Shown piece after piece: positions 25,799-37,556 of a DNA stretch of 64,000 nucleotides. The stretch spans positions 60,295,467 through 60,359,466 of the forward strand of contig NC_091134.1 in the NCBI RefSeq assembly GCF_041381155.1, in the 5' to 3' direction. Under the pieces are notes generated by a model. The model was not told the origin of the DNA. It worked only from the letters and a program-made list of their open reading frames with translations, and ran no database searches. A program made the position numbers and the translations under genes. The stretch comes from Argopecten irradians (taxonomy: Eukaryota; Mollusca; Bivalvia; Pectinida; Pectinidae). How positions within the stretch are numbered: position 1 is the first letter of the stretch; the number at the start of each line of letters is the position of its first letter.

Positions 25799-28700
25799 AT
25801 CGAGAATAGGATAGTGTGATACAGTACCATGTTAATACCTGTACAGTACGTACTCCAGCTCTGTAATGGGATTAACTCTGATCTGTCCACTTAAAGATCA
25901 GTCACGACCTACCTCCCCTACTCCTAATAATGAATGTAGCAATGTCCCATATACAACAAGCTGTTATCATACATCCTATCAAAATTAACATATATATACA
26001 CAAATAAATTGTTTTCCCTTCATACACAGCAGGGAGGAGTATTCATTCATAAATACGTTGCATGTGTGTGCGTAAAACATCTGTATCGCTAATATATTCA
26101 GAATAAACTAATTGCATTTCTTTTAATATGCAAACATTGTTTTTTACGTGTGTGGGTAACACTCTCTGAGAGTCTGCATCAACCAATCAAAATGAATATT
26201 TTGCAATTTATATTATCAATGCAAAGTAAATGTATCATGTATCATTTTGTCAATGTGTTCAATTGCACAACCTGTAAGTTGGCGTTATTTATAATGCTGA
26301 AGTAAGATATTCAGGCATGTGAAGAATGAGTAAAAGGAAATTCTGCTGTAATACCATGCTGACAAGTTGATTGTGTTACAGGAGAAGACCAAAATTAGAG
26401 ATATTTTCCTAGATCATACTGTCATCAGTCTCAGGTAAAAGGGATCTACAACTCTCGTCTGAAGAGCAAGGAGTGATTCAGAAATTTTTGAAACTGCAAT
26501 TGAAAATTCATTAAAAAAAATATCTTTCGATATGCTAGTACACAATATGATATTAATATTTAAACCCATTTCACTGGAGACGCTACTCCAGAAAGAGAAA
26601 TAAAATGATTTATAAACTTTTGACGTATATTTGCGTGTTTAACGAGCACCTTTTACTGCCTGGACAAATTAATATAAATAAAACTGCCCACTATGTCATT
26701 GCCTGATACTTATGACATATTATCTCCATCATTTCAGGCGAGAGCGGCTCTATCCATCCATCACATGACGATGTAGGCTAGCTGTGTCCTCCATCACAAT
26801 GCAGTGGCTAGTTTAGGGTCACTTGGCCGTCGTCACCTTCTGCTTTAGTACACTGAAAAATGACTAAATGGCACGAAACAAAATGCAGCTTTGTTTTATT
26901 CTGTCACCATAATGTTATTGTTCATAGGGCGGAAGATTTACAACTCATCACTGACGAAAGCTCGACATCTGGAAAGTGTCGGGTAAACTACAGGGCGCGC
27001 CGAAGAGTATTGTTTGGTAGGTGTCATGGTATATCTTAATTTGAAATACATTCTTAGTATGTTGATTTAGTTGAGATGACAGTTAGTTTTATTTATTAAT
27101 ATGATTGGTTCTTACGTTGTGACAAACATTCATCATATATTTATATATGTGCATTTCAATAATCAGGGCATACCTTTCTTCGTGTTAACGTTGCAATAAA
27201 TGATAGGTAACTAGGTCAAGAAATCGACAGTTCTACAACGGAACGTTATCTAAAGGTCGGTTACAAAAACACCGGAAGTGGCTGTAGCAAACGTTCCCAA
27301 AGGTTCACTGGGGTTATCTTCGAAACTCTATAAGCTGCTTATCTACAATTTGGCACAAATATAAAAATCGTTTAGTGTGTATTGATGATAATTAGTCGAC
27401 ATACGGGAACAGAGGTGGAAGACCGGGTCGGCCACGTGCGCCCAATTCTTCAACTGCGATAACGCACCAAATCTAAAAGACGGCGATTGCATAAGGCCTA
27501 AAGGAGTCGGACACGGGTCAAAGTTCCGGAAATTTAGCGTGTCTTAGTTTTTACCATTGCCGTTGGAGAACAGTACAGTGTTAAAGTGATAAGGCATATG
27601 GCAGGGAGGGATCCTTTGTGGTAACTCCCAACTGAACGGAACCAGATTTGTGTGAGATAATAAAACGCAAAGTAATGTGTGTATAAATGCTGAGTCGGAA
27701 ATTATATATCCTGTATAGTAATGTCTTCTCCTTTGTCGTACAAAGAAAACACAGATGTAGAATGGAATAGCTCCACACAAACGATACTTCCATCAACTAT
27801 TGTTTAATGATATAATTGCATCGTAATAACTATATCCTTAGTAACAACCCATCAAATCTAAAAGAGATGGAGAAATTTCGAGTTCTTTTCCGATTCAAAG
27901 ACTTCATTATATTAAATGGTAGCGAAATGTGGTCTGGCGAACACGTGTACAGTTGACACCTTGATCACTTTGTTTTGTTCATGGAGCGAGAAATGGCCAC
28001 CAAATAAGGGTTAATTGCTGTAATGAGTCCGTCATAGCAGGTAAAGAGACAGACTTGTCATAAAAATAGTCCTTAATGACTCCGGCGATGGTATTTTGTA
28101 TCGAGTGTTGGATCGTTAACCATTGCCAAACGATGTTTTCAGTAATTTCGTTGTGATGGACTAACCTAGGTTGTACTGTCTTCCCGAACAAAATCTAAGG
28201 TGATTCTAATTAACCTTTCTGTATCCATATGGTTTCTCTGGCGATTACATATTTCAAACCAGCATTCCAAAACTTACAACGCTTTGAAGTGATTCTGGAA
28301 TGCCATAATTGGTTTAAATATACAATAATCACTTTAACACGGTATTCTGCGCAATAAAGACAATTCTAAAGATTTTAAACATTTTATTATTCTATAAAAG
28401 ACCCGAGATCATACGAGATATATATATACCTATCGCGTGTGACTGAGTTAGCATGACACCGGTGATGAATCGTTTTGAGGGGAGTTCGTTTGACAAAAAT
28501 AACAAATTGAAAATCAAGTATCTTAGCAATAAAATTATTCGGATAAAGCATTTACATCTGATGTTGTAGTTTGTTGTTATTCTTTTCATCCTCGTATTAA
28601 CTACACTATGATTAAACTACACTATGTAGATGTTGATGTTTATCTCTGCATGTACTACACAACACCGCGTGCACTTCTAGGGACTGATGTGATTATGTGG

Positions 28701-29297
28701 GGGTTTGTAAGTTCACCCAGTACATTAACACTTGATTCGCACCTAAACAGCCTAATGTATGACGTATTTCAGAGGAATTAATTGCCTTACAACCTGATAG
28801 TTCTACTTTCGTTCACAAGGCAACAAACGCGTCGTATAAAAAGAGAGAAATTAACTTGTTAATTTAGTATGCAATCGTATTTGTAATTAAACGGGACCTA
28901 ATTAAGTAAATGCTATATACTTACGTGATCAAAACATTCACTTGTAAAATTGTAACAAATCAAGCAATGGTAAAGCATGTATAGCCGTTGATGGTCGTCG
29001 ACATTTTGTCTATCAAATATGTGCTTCTTGTCACACAACATATTATGGTTATGTAATATTTTAGAATTTTTGTGGTGATGAAGGATAAAGGTTAATGTTC
29101 CTACCTTACCATGATAACAAACCACCAACCTTCACTGGCCCGTAGCTGGGCACCCAGGTGTGCAAATGGTAGCGATTATCAAACTTTCCAATATCCATTG
29201 AGGAGTCGCTGTGTTTCCTGTAGTCCAGTTGGTTTTTTTAATTATTTATTTTAGGTTTCCTTCTTCTACGTGTTTAACACAACTATCAAATGTATTT
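25799..29297. other. AT-rich non-coding DNA, no gene seen
   Basis: No ORF above 80 codons and no recognised domain. A consensus ETS word, ACCGGAAGTG, lies at 27271-27280 and a palindromic TTCCGGAA near 27525; a short promoter is possible there but unsupported. A 13-base palindrome ACTCTCTGAGAGT lies near 26160. Confidence 0.45.
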
Positions 29298-29429
29298 CTC
29301 TGCTGAATGTCGTTGTGTTCTCTGCTGAATGTCGCTGTGTTCTCTGCTGAATGTCGCTGTGTTCTCTGCTGAATGTCGCTGTGTTCTCTGCTGAATGTCG
29401 CTGTGTTCTCTGCTGAATGTCGCTGTGCT
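29298..29429. repeat. 22-bp minisatellite, exactly six copies
   Basis: Six consecutive units start CTCTGCTGAATGTCG and differ only at two or three positions (the first has CGTTG for CGCTG, the last ends GCT for GTT). Since 22 is not a multiple of three, each frame cycles every 66 bases. The 62- to 69-codon minus-strand frames here are repeat shadows. Confidence 0.96.
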
Positions 29430-29868
29430 TTGGTTAGTCTTTTTGGTGTCCCCATCTTCCCTCATATGATCCTGCATGGTTTGAAGAGGTTAAACTACAA
29501 AAACAGAAACAGAATATTTATCAGCATATATTGAATAGTCTAATGCCGGGGACCTAGTTTAAGGATAGGAATACGTAAAGTTTAATAAGGTGAATAGTAA
29601 TTTCCTATGATTTTCTTGGTGCATTTACTCATTTATTAATTATTCAAAATAATTTCAAAATAGTTATGTGATACATTTAGAAAACCCAAACTAACTGAGT
29701 TTTTATTAAAACATATTAATCGCTGCATATTAGAAGACAATAATTACAGAACAATGATTTTTAACTTCGTGGATTGTTTCAACCAAACATCAGCAAGTAT
29801 ATTTTGGTAGTTAGCGAGGTAAGTGGCATGGAAAAACCTAAGTCATTTGTTGTGGTAAATACTATAAG

Positions 29869-30017
29869 ACTCTTTCATATGTGGATATGAAGGATAGGGA
29901 TATTCTACCCGAGGGTCACAAAATGTAGTAAAACCCGAGGCTTGCCGAGGGTTTTGCAACATTTTGTGATCCCGAAGGTAGAATATCCCTATCCTTCATA
30001 TCCACTTATGAAAGAGT
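29869..30017. mobile_element. Long palindrome, 41-bp arms, MITE-like foldback
   Basis: The left arm (29869-29909) and right arm (29977-30017) are reverse complements at 40 of 41 positions. The arms begin ACTCTTTCATA and end GATATTCTACC. The loop continues an imperfect match (CACAAAATGT against ACATTTTGTG) and carries a CCGAGG word in direct copies. The transcript would form a very stable hairpin. The right arm ends on the TA that flanks the next element, so this may be a separate foldback MITE or the end of a composite. No coding capacity. Confidence 0.8.
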
Positions 30018-30018
30018 A

Positions 30019-30356
30019 TTTTTCTTTCATACCTCGACGTTTTATTGTAATTTTACAACAATAATATCTCGCCATTTTGAAATAAATTCGAAGAAATCCA
30101 TGATTGAAAGTCAATATTCCATACATGAAAATTTACGTGATATTTTCAACACAAATTCCGTTGTTTGCATCTTGTATAATGAAAGCAGTCAAGTTTGTGA
30201 AAAAATGTTAAAATTTTACGGAGAAAATAGAAATTTTGTTGACGCCGTGACGTCACGAGGCTTTATTGCATGGGTAGCCATGCAATACAGCCTCAGGCGA
30301 CATGAGTGTATTGCCCTAGATCAGCCAGTATTACACCAGTAGGTATGAAAGAAAAA
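30019..30356. mobile_element. 338-bp MITE with 16-bp terminal inverted repeats and TA flanks
   Basis: TTTTTCTTTCATACCT at 30019-30034 is the perfect inverse of AGGTATGAAAGAAAAA at 30341-30356. Both ends are flanked by TA, the target-site duplication typical of Tc1/mariner-type elements. The body has no transposase; the 80-codon frame at 30100-30342 runs into the right terminal repeat and is probably incidental. Inside are a perfect CRE palindrome TGACGTCA (30248-30255) and a hairpin at 30257-30294. TIR, TA and size support a non-autonomous element; the superfamily is an inference from the TA flank. Confidence 0.85.
30257..30294. repeat. Internal hairpin of the MITE, 17-bp arms
   Basis: The arm at 30257-30273 (GAGGCTTTATTGCATGG) pairs with 30278-30294 at 16 of 17 positions around a GTAG loop. 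It may be a structural part of the element, or a source of small RNA if transcribed (inference). Confidence 0.8.
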
Positions 30357-31684
30357 TATATATATTTAACCATTAATAAGTCTCTTTTAAGATCCAGTAT
30401 CATATCTAAATTTAAATTATAATTGTCAATTGTGTAGTTTCGATTGATTTCAATAAATATCTTTAAAGAAACAAAGTCGATATAACACAATCCCTTTGAC
30501 TTGTGTGATACTTCCCATTGGAAAAGGAAGTGAAACCAGTGGCCATCTTTGGTTCCAGTTTCAGTGACGTGGCAACTCAAACAAGGAAACTAGTCGGTAA
30601 CGTGACATACGGTGTTACTTCCTCGTACTTCTCTAATCTTCAGAGTAGATTTACACTTCAGTCTAGATTGACAATGAGGACATATAACCACCCATGATGT
30701 AATGGCTATCAATGTTGTTTAAGGTAAAATTATATTTTAACTCGAACAATAAAACAAACAAAAAACTCATACCTCAATATAATCGATAATATTATGTAAT
30801 AATATCATAATCATATTTACCAGGTTATCTTTTTCACAAACCTACAAGTACAAGTAACTACCATAGTTTGGTGAGAGTCGTAGTTAAATGAGAAAATATA
30901 TATGCCCAACAGGCCTACTAACAATCTAGTGTTTCCCAAAGACATGCTCGTCTCAGATGAGGCAGTTACACAAAATCATTTATGAAATGTTTAATTTGTT
31001 TTAATCAACACACCATATTCATACAAATTATTAAATAAAAAGATTAAAAGAATTAATTGTAAAAAAAACCATTAAATAAAGCGAGAAATACAAATGAAAT
31101 CGGTTGATATTTCCCCTGATATCTTATCCACCTTCAAACATCAGTTCCTGATACCTCACACTCACACTATATACCCATATAACGGGACAAATGTACAGAC
31201 GTGCGCTATATTTTATAGGGCGTGAAATATAAACGATCTCCAGACCTTTTCACAAATAACTACAAATCTTAACAATTAAAAGGTGAACATTGGAAATATA
31301 TATATCAACATGTGACCATTATAATCACTGGCTGTGCTGAAACATTGCTGTAGACTTTATATGATCTCGATGGTAGGGTCACATTTCATTTCAAACATGT
31401 CCGTTTGTATACAGCCCTTTGATGTTCATTTCTGTCGTGTCATCCAAGACGTTCCATAGTAAGGGAAATGGATATTTTTTCCTTACAAAGATGAAAAGGC
31501 CTCCAGAGCTCTTTACTCCTTATGATAGGGTGAAGTGGGATACATTAGGGGGAGGTCTTAGTCGCATCTCCTAAACATAGATATACCTGTGATCTCTGAG
31601 GCGTGGCCCTAAGAGAATGTACCACATACTTGAATTTTGTCCATTTACAGGAGAAAAGAGGCCGCACGTGAATATGAGAGTGTC
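30357..31684. other. AT-rich spacer, no gene seen
   Basis: Single-copy sequence. From about 31480 onward it becomes less AT-rich and more complex, leading into the NK2-site cluster. No ORF or RNA gene. Confidence 0.45.
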
Positions 31685-31962
31685 TCAAGTGGCCCCATGG
31701 GATGCTTCAAGTGGTCATGGCTTTCTGAGCGGGGTTCTTCATCGGATAACTGGACGCTCTAATGATGGGATAGAGGTCTCTAATTAGCAACCTTAAACTG
31801 TTAAGGAGAACGAAAACGGGCAAATCTAAATTACACACGAATGCACTTGGATTTCTCCATCCGTGAACTGTGGAGTAGAATATAGCACCAAAGTGTCCAT
31901 TGGGAAAACGTCGTTTGGAATATTAGCTCATTTACAAATCCCTCGCTCTGAGAGTCAAGTGT
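31685..31962. promoter_or_regulatory. Cluster of NK2-type homeodomain sites, possible enhancer
   Basis: TCAAGTGG occurs at 31685-31692 and 31707-31714, TCAAGTGT at 31955-31962, and CACTTGG (reverse CCAAGTG) at 31844-31850. NK2-class proteins are known to bind T(C/T)AAGTG. A 7-mer like this is expected only a few hundredths of a time in 280 bases counting both strands. The surrounding 31480-32030 stretch is also more GC-rich than its flanks. Enhancer function is inference. Confidence 0.35.
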
Positions 31963-34900
31963 CCCCTTAAGGTCATTAAACAGGTGTCCAATCCACGTGG
32001 AGCAGGTCCAGATCCAACGTTTTAAACAACTGTGTACGCATTATGAACTAAAGGAAATAGTTTTGTTGTTGACATGTCGTTTAATAAATGGATATCAAAC
32101 CAATTGTTACATTTCCTGGCGTATAATGAAGGCATTATTAAATATATTATAATGAAAATATGTCGAGTGACTGTTCAGAGATAAATCTATGACGTTGTCA
32201 TAAATATAACATTCTGTAATCTCCGTATGCACACGTGATCATAAATCTGTGTTCCATACATACAGAATAGTTCACGGTTCACAAACATCCTTTCATGCAC
32301 TCATGTCGCGTGCAAATTTTACGCATATTTGAAATGTGTCGAATTGAGTTTTCGTAAATGAATCTCAAACGTTGATGTGGAAATGATACATCTGACATTC
32401 TTCTCTGCTACCGGCGGACCTGTGAGCCTTTTCAACAGACATTGTCATAGGAGCTGTGGCACATCATCAAAACAGAAAACTATCGGGATAATCTGCAATA
32501 TTTATATTTTCAAATTCATATTTGTTGGCCTACTGTTTATTTTTGAAAACGTTTTCAAAGAAAAAATCGTATTACAGATATCACTGGTGGGGATAATGTA
32601 GTTTAATGCCAACTTGTGATGAATTGTTTCACCAAAGATGTGGCTTGTTTAGGATCCACAGCAAGATCCCTCTTGACATTAAACATTCTCCATAACACGA
32701 TTATGCATACTTCCCACTGTTTTAAATGCTATTGCTTATTTTTCCTTCTACATACAAACACTAGCCGTTATCATTCCTTGCATTTAAAATTTACCCTATT
32801 ATATCTCGGCTTTTATACACTTTTTCATACTATTTTTTTTTTCTTTTAGACTCCTTTTTCTACTTTAGCGCTATTGTTTATTTCCTCGTGTTTGTAAACG
32901 CTAGAGTGCAACCCCATTGCGTTTTCAGACTAAGGTATTTGTTTCTGTGTAGATTTAGGAACAATTTTTGTTTTCCTGCGCTTTGGATTTTCCATATTTT
33001 TAGTATCACTTTGAGAATTTACTTAAATTAATGTGTTTGCCTGTAGATTCAATTGTTTATTCCCTATTTTGTATTTTAGACAAATTTATTATTTCATCAA
33101 TGACCTATTTCTGTTATAGTTATTTCTGATTGAAGATTGCTCAAGTGCCTACAAACATATGCTGGCTCCGAACATCGAAACCTTTTTTCTGGATTTCATC
33201 ATGTTTCTGATATAGTATACTTTTTAACACGTCGAAGGTCAAACTAACCAGCCTTTCTTACCTGTGAACGTGTTACACAGATGTTAATGAAGCAGAAATA
33301 AAGAGCTAGGATTGAAGGGATGTACAGGTGTGTTAAAATGACCAACGTTAAAGACGTGTATTTATGTCGTCAGCTTTAATCGGAAGGAAAGATTCGGTTA
33401 CCTGAGTCCGTGTATGTTAGCCGTCAGCTGAATCACCAAGGTTTGCTTAGGTGTCGAAAATTACTGTATTTAAAAGTGCATAAACTTGTAGGGAAGTGTT
33501 TACGATTTTAACCCAGATTTTGACATTTTACTTCGCTCCTCGCATTAGTGCGCCGTAACACTTTCCTGTCAAATTTCACCTTTGATAACTAGACGCTCAT
33601 TTAGCTTCTATAAATGAGGCTCTTTTGCTAGTTACCCAGAAGATTTTTGTCAGCATTTCTCGAAATTTAATTTGAAAACAAATCTCGTTTAATCATAGAT
33701 AATACCTGGAAACAGCTGTGTCTGTTGTATATCACCATGGAAACCTGTAAACAGGAATCTGATCATTTTATACCTGACGCTAAATGTGTACGTGACATGT
33801 CTATCATATGACAAAAGTAATATTGATTTTATGTGTAAATAACTTCAACAGGAAAACAACTTTTTGTATATTTCTTCAAATTATTTTAGAAATAAAAGAC
33901 AGTATTTTGTACTTTTGTCTAGTTTTCATTATTATAAATTTATGTTTGAGTTGCATTTAGAAATTAAGTAAAGATATAAAAATTGCAATATCCGCTGTTG
34001 AATGCAATTGATAGACTCTTTTGTTTGGCATGTTGGACTTCCGTTAACAGATTAGAATGAGAGCTCTCATCCGCCTGGACATTTATAGGCACTACCATTT
34101 AATAGAAATATGAATTTTCTTTCAGGTAATTGAGAGATGATTTGATGAACAATAGCAAAAGGACAATAACTTACACACAAACGTTTATAATTTAGCTACT
34201 GATAATCATTATGTCAGCTCGCAGAGTTTCAATACGACATTCTCTTCGACTCTTAGATAACAGTGTTGTCGTTTTGGTTGGGATATGTTCACTGTTTGAT
34301 AAAACAAGGTGAGCAAGATAGAAAAACAATACAATATCAGATGTTTATTTATCAAGGTTAAAATGTTCAATAAACCATTGAGTAAATACTGAAAACTCAT
34401 CGGACGATGTTATTCAAATATTTCAAGTTGCCAGATTGCAAAATGAAACAATTTTGCGGACTACTTAGTATTCCTTTCGTAAGGATTTTTGTATAAAAAA
34501 ACTGCATTTTCATTGTGTGTTGCACTCAATTTGCATTGTTATTGCGTTTAATTACTTTTTGTGTTTACATTAATCTTAGATCCACGCTGTTAACACGCAT
34601 TGTTAACTTGATGCAATAATCTGGTTACAACAACATCTTGTGATACCAAGGCTACACATTCCCGCTCAGAATCAATATGTACCACCTTTTTAGAAGGCTC
34701 TTGAGAATCTACTTGGAATTTCGCTGCACCTGTTGAGCTGTATAGATGAGATAGAGTCCTTATGACCAATTAGTCGTACAAACGTGAGCGACAAAATAGC
34801 GATCGCACGTGTGAGTATTAAAATATCCATTGGATTGGACTTGTTTAGTATGTACAGTGTAATAAAACGGACCACCAGGGACGAAGGGTTGATGGGCCCC

Positions 34901-35055
34901 GTGGGGCCTACCTGTGGTCAATTTGGGCGGCGCTCGGCGAGAAAAGCATGATAGGAGAATTATGAGAATCGATGCGAAAAGTTTATGTTCGAAGGCCAGT
35001 CAGGTAGAGCTACATTATCAAGACATCAACATAATCGATAATTTTAATGGCAAAG

Positions 35056-35180
35056 AAATGAACGATGGTGAAATTGATGACGATGAATAAAAATGACAAT
35101 TATGATCATGATTAGAAGGAGGAGAAGGAGGAGGACGATGGTGACGGCGGCGATGACGACGACGACGATGATGTTCCCTC
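35056..35180. repeat. Impure GAN triplet tract
   Basis: The plus strand is dominated by GAT, GAC and GGA words, most regular at 35115-35175 with GACGACGACGACGATGATG. It is low-complexity sequence, not a clean microsatellite. The 66-codon minus-strand ORF across it is a Val/Ile-rich shadow. Confidence 0.75.
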
Positions 35181-36207
35181 TTCGGTAGACACGCCCGACT
35201 ACCCGTACATTATAATGGCGGGAAACACTTCTAAATTGGGGCAACCGACGCGTGATCTCTGATCCGGAAAATGAGCTATTTAAGTCTTTTGGTGACGGAT
35301 ATGTTAGAAAAAAAATCGCGTTTTTTGATGTATCGGAGTAATGAAATTTTTTATTGGCATCTAACTTTTGCTAGATAAAATTACAGGTATACACAGGTAA
35401 GTAAATTGCTCTGAAACTGGATCTAACCACGCATATACACTAAAGTGTCACCCAAGTCGACCTAGCGCGCGAGGAATCATTCGGCAACAGTCCGAAAGGC
35501 GTTCCGTACGGTTTGGCCACACACCTATCCTATTGAACACAACTCATGTAATTTTAAAAGGTGTAAAACTACAGATCGGGTATCATGCTTAAACTTATTT
35601 CAAAGATGTCCTTTTACATATCGTATTCTTCTTGAAGATAACGCATTATAATATAGTTTCTCGACAAAACATGACGACTATCACAGATAGAAAAAGGTAC
35701 TGGTTTTAATATTTGAGAAACATGACATATGTAAGAAAGTCACTGTGGGGACTAGGTGTAAAAAACGTCCAAACTTAATTATTTCTTCAAAGTTGATACC
35801 ATTCCTTTATTATCACTTTGTGGAAGACAGAATAGTTGCTCTAGAGCAATGACATGCACCGACATGGATAGTTCCAAATATATACAAAACTTAATTATCA
35901 TTTTCTCGTGTCTCTGCTATACAATTGCAGATTTCTGTATTAAATCTAATCATGTATATACCCAGGTCAATTTATATTACTCTCTCACGTTGAAAATGAA
36001 GAAAAAATCTTAAATTGGAAATTGCATTTTCCTGCTACAATAAGGCTTAATTTTTACTGATCTACCCTATAGAAACCCTATCCAGGAATTTATATAATCT
36101 TATCATACATTTCACTGTTGGTTGTCGGCTAACAATGAAGATGGGATACAGAGAGCATTTATAACACAGATCAGCATTGTCGTGTACAGGATAAAAGATG
36201 ATTGGTT

Positions 36208-36240
36208 CGGACTGGCCGGACCTCCCAGGTGGACAGTCCG
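36208..36240. other. GC-rich short hairpin
   Basis: CGGACTG (36208-36214) pairs with CAGTCCG (36234-36240). Inside this, ACCT-CCC-AGGT (36220-36230) forms a second short stem. It is seen directly; no function is assigned. Confidence 0.4.
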
Positions 36241-37250
36241 GGTTATGTACACTGTCCATAACTAAGCTATATCGGCGTGAATTATTGGAGTTAGGCCATC
36301 TCAATGATCATATGTATACAGGCTCAGATTTGGTCAAACATTTCACTGATTGTCATTATCATAAGAGATAAAACAATCCTTACTTGATATACAATAAGAA
36401 CAAATTCTAGTCCAGCTAGGCTTAATACAAACCTATGAAACACGATTGGGTTCATTTTGGTAGAAAAAAAAAGCTCGTTATTACGCGAAACTTTGGCGTG
36501 GATCGGCTTAGTTAGACCGGATAGATAGGTAAAACACTACAGAGAAATTTAAAGTATATAACTGCTGAACGTCGAGATAATTCGTCAAAGCAAAAATAAA
36601 AAATCTTTGAATAGTAAATACGATCGCAAAAGGAGCACACTAAAATAGTATTTGAAATTAAGTGAAGAGATTGATATGGATGAAACTCAAAGTTACTTTT
36701 AAAATGTAGCCCTGTTGCTGTGACCTTGACCCCATCACGACAGTTCGGCTACTGCCTCTGAGAGTTTGTTTACGTAATCTTCACTGACGACGTATCAAGA
36801 TGACCCTGATCTGAAGGGAGAGGGGGGACTTGTACAAGAAACTCTGAAACAGTGATATACAGCTCGGCAAGGTTTTTTTTTCTGTACCAGCGACATTTTT
36901 AACAATACATTTAATAATGTGCTCATTTATCAAGGTTAAAAAATTAACACATGCAATATGTCAAAATGGCAACGACATCGTATCTCTTATTCAGTATTCA
37001 ATTTCAAATAAAAAGTTGTTAAAAGTACATTTCATTTTCTGGGTCAGTCCCACTGCATATTATCGAAGTAACGCGCACAAGTCGTGCATGAAGCAACAAT
37101 TATCATTAGCAATCACAAAATTGTTTTTACATATACATAAAAGTATGTATATGTCACTGCTGATATATCGACAGATGCGAGACCTCAAACATCGGTGACC
37201 TTGCTCTAAACTGCAGTGTTTTAAACACGGCCTTTTTTATCTTTCGCGCG

Positions 37251-37556
37251 ATGGCTACAAATGATAGCGAGGTCAAAAGAAACCAAATAGGGGTTCACAC
37301 AAATTACTTCAGTCAGCTGCATTTGTTTACCAGGCTAATTTCCCTGAGTATTTTTAGAACCTATGATACTTCAAAGAATTTCAAAGATGACCTCCTGTCA
37401 AAACTGTTCGAGAGAATCTACAGATGTTTTTTTGATCAAAGACCGGCCTGTTTGTATCTCCCAGCTTCTGAAACAAAATACACCATCATAAATGACCGCT
37501 CGTTGATGTACTGGACACATAAAATCCTGTCCGGTCGAGATAATTGGCGCAGCTAA
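37251..37556 (+). CDS. Hypothetical 101-codon ORF
   Basis: The ATG has a favourable context (GCGATGG: G at -3 and G at +4) just after TTTCGCGCG. The translation is balanced and begins MATNDSEVKRNQIG, with basic and aromatic residues later (FERIYRCFFDQRP) and ending DNWRS. There is no signal peptide, clear membrane segment or known motif. Frames of about 100 codons are expected several times by chance in a window this size. No splice signal, TATA box or poly(A) signal decides the matter. Confidence 0.17.
   Translation: MATNDSEVKRNQIGVHTNYFSQLHLFTRLISLSIFRTYDTSKNFKDDLLSKLFERIYRCFFDQRPACLYLPASETKYTIINDRSLMYWTHKILSGRDNWRS

Larger units (their letters stand above)
31963..37250. other. AT-rich non-coding DNA, no gene seen
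   Basis: ORFs are all below 95 codons with no domain. Items inside: a triplet-like purine-rich tract at 35056-35180, a GGGCCCC/GGGGCC palindrome near 34895-34910, a short hairpin at 36208-36240, and poly-T near 32830. Confidence 0.45.

Noticed and set aside
21961..25890. 1309-codon minus-strand ORF, with 1046-, 794- and 528-codon relatives across 17768-23698
   Set aside because: They are made solely of the 48-bp satellite read in a stop-free phase; overlapping frames are also open, and no domain, start context or exon support exists.
30100..30342. 80-codon ORF inside the MITE as a coding gene
   Set aside because: It runs into the terminal inverted repeat, overlaps the hairpin and CRE, and has no transposase motif.
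34872..34886. CCACCAGGGACGAAG as a CTCF site in plus orientation
   Set aside because: Matches the first nine core positions but fails the essential GGC; if it were real it would be convergent with the 40820 site, but the motif is too weak.
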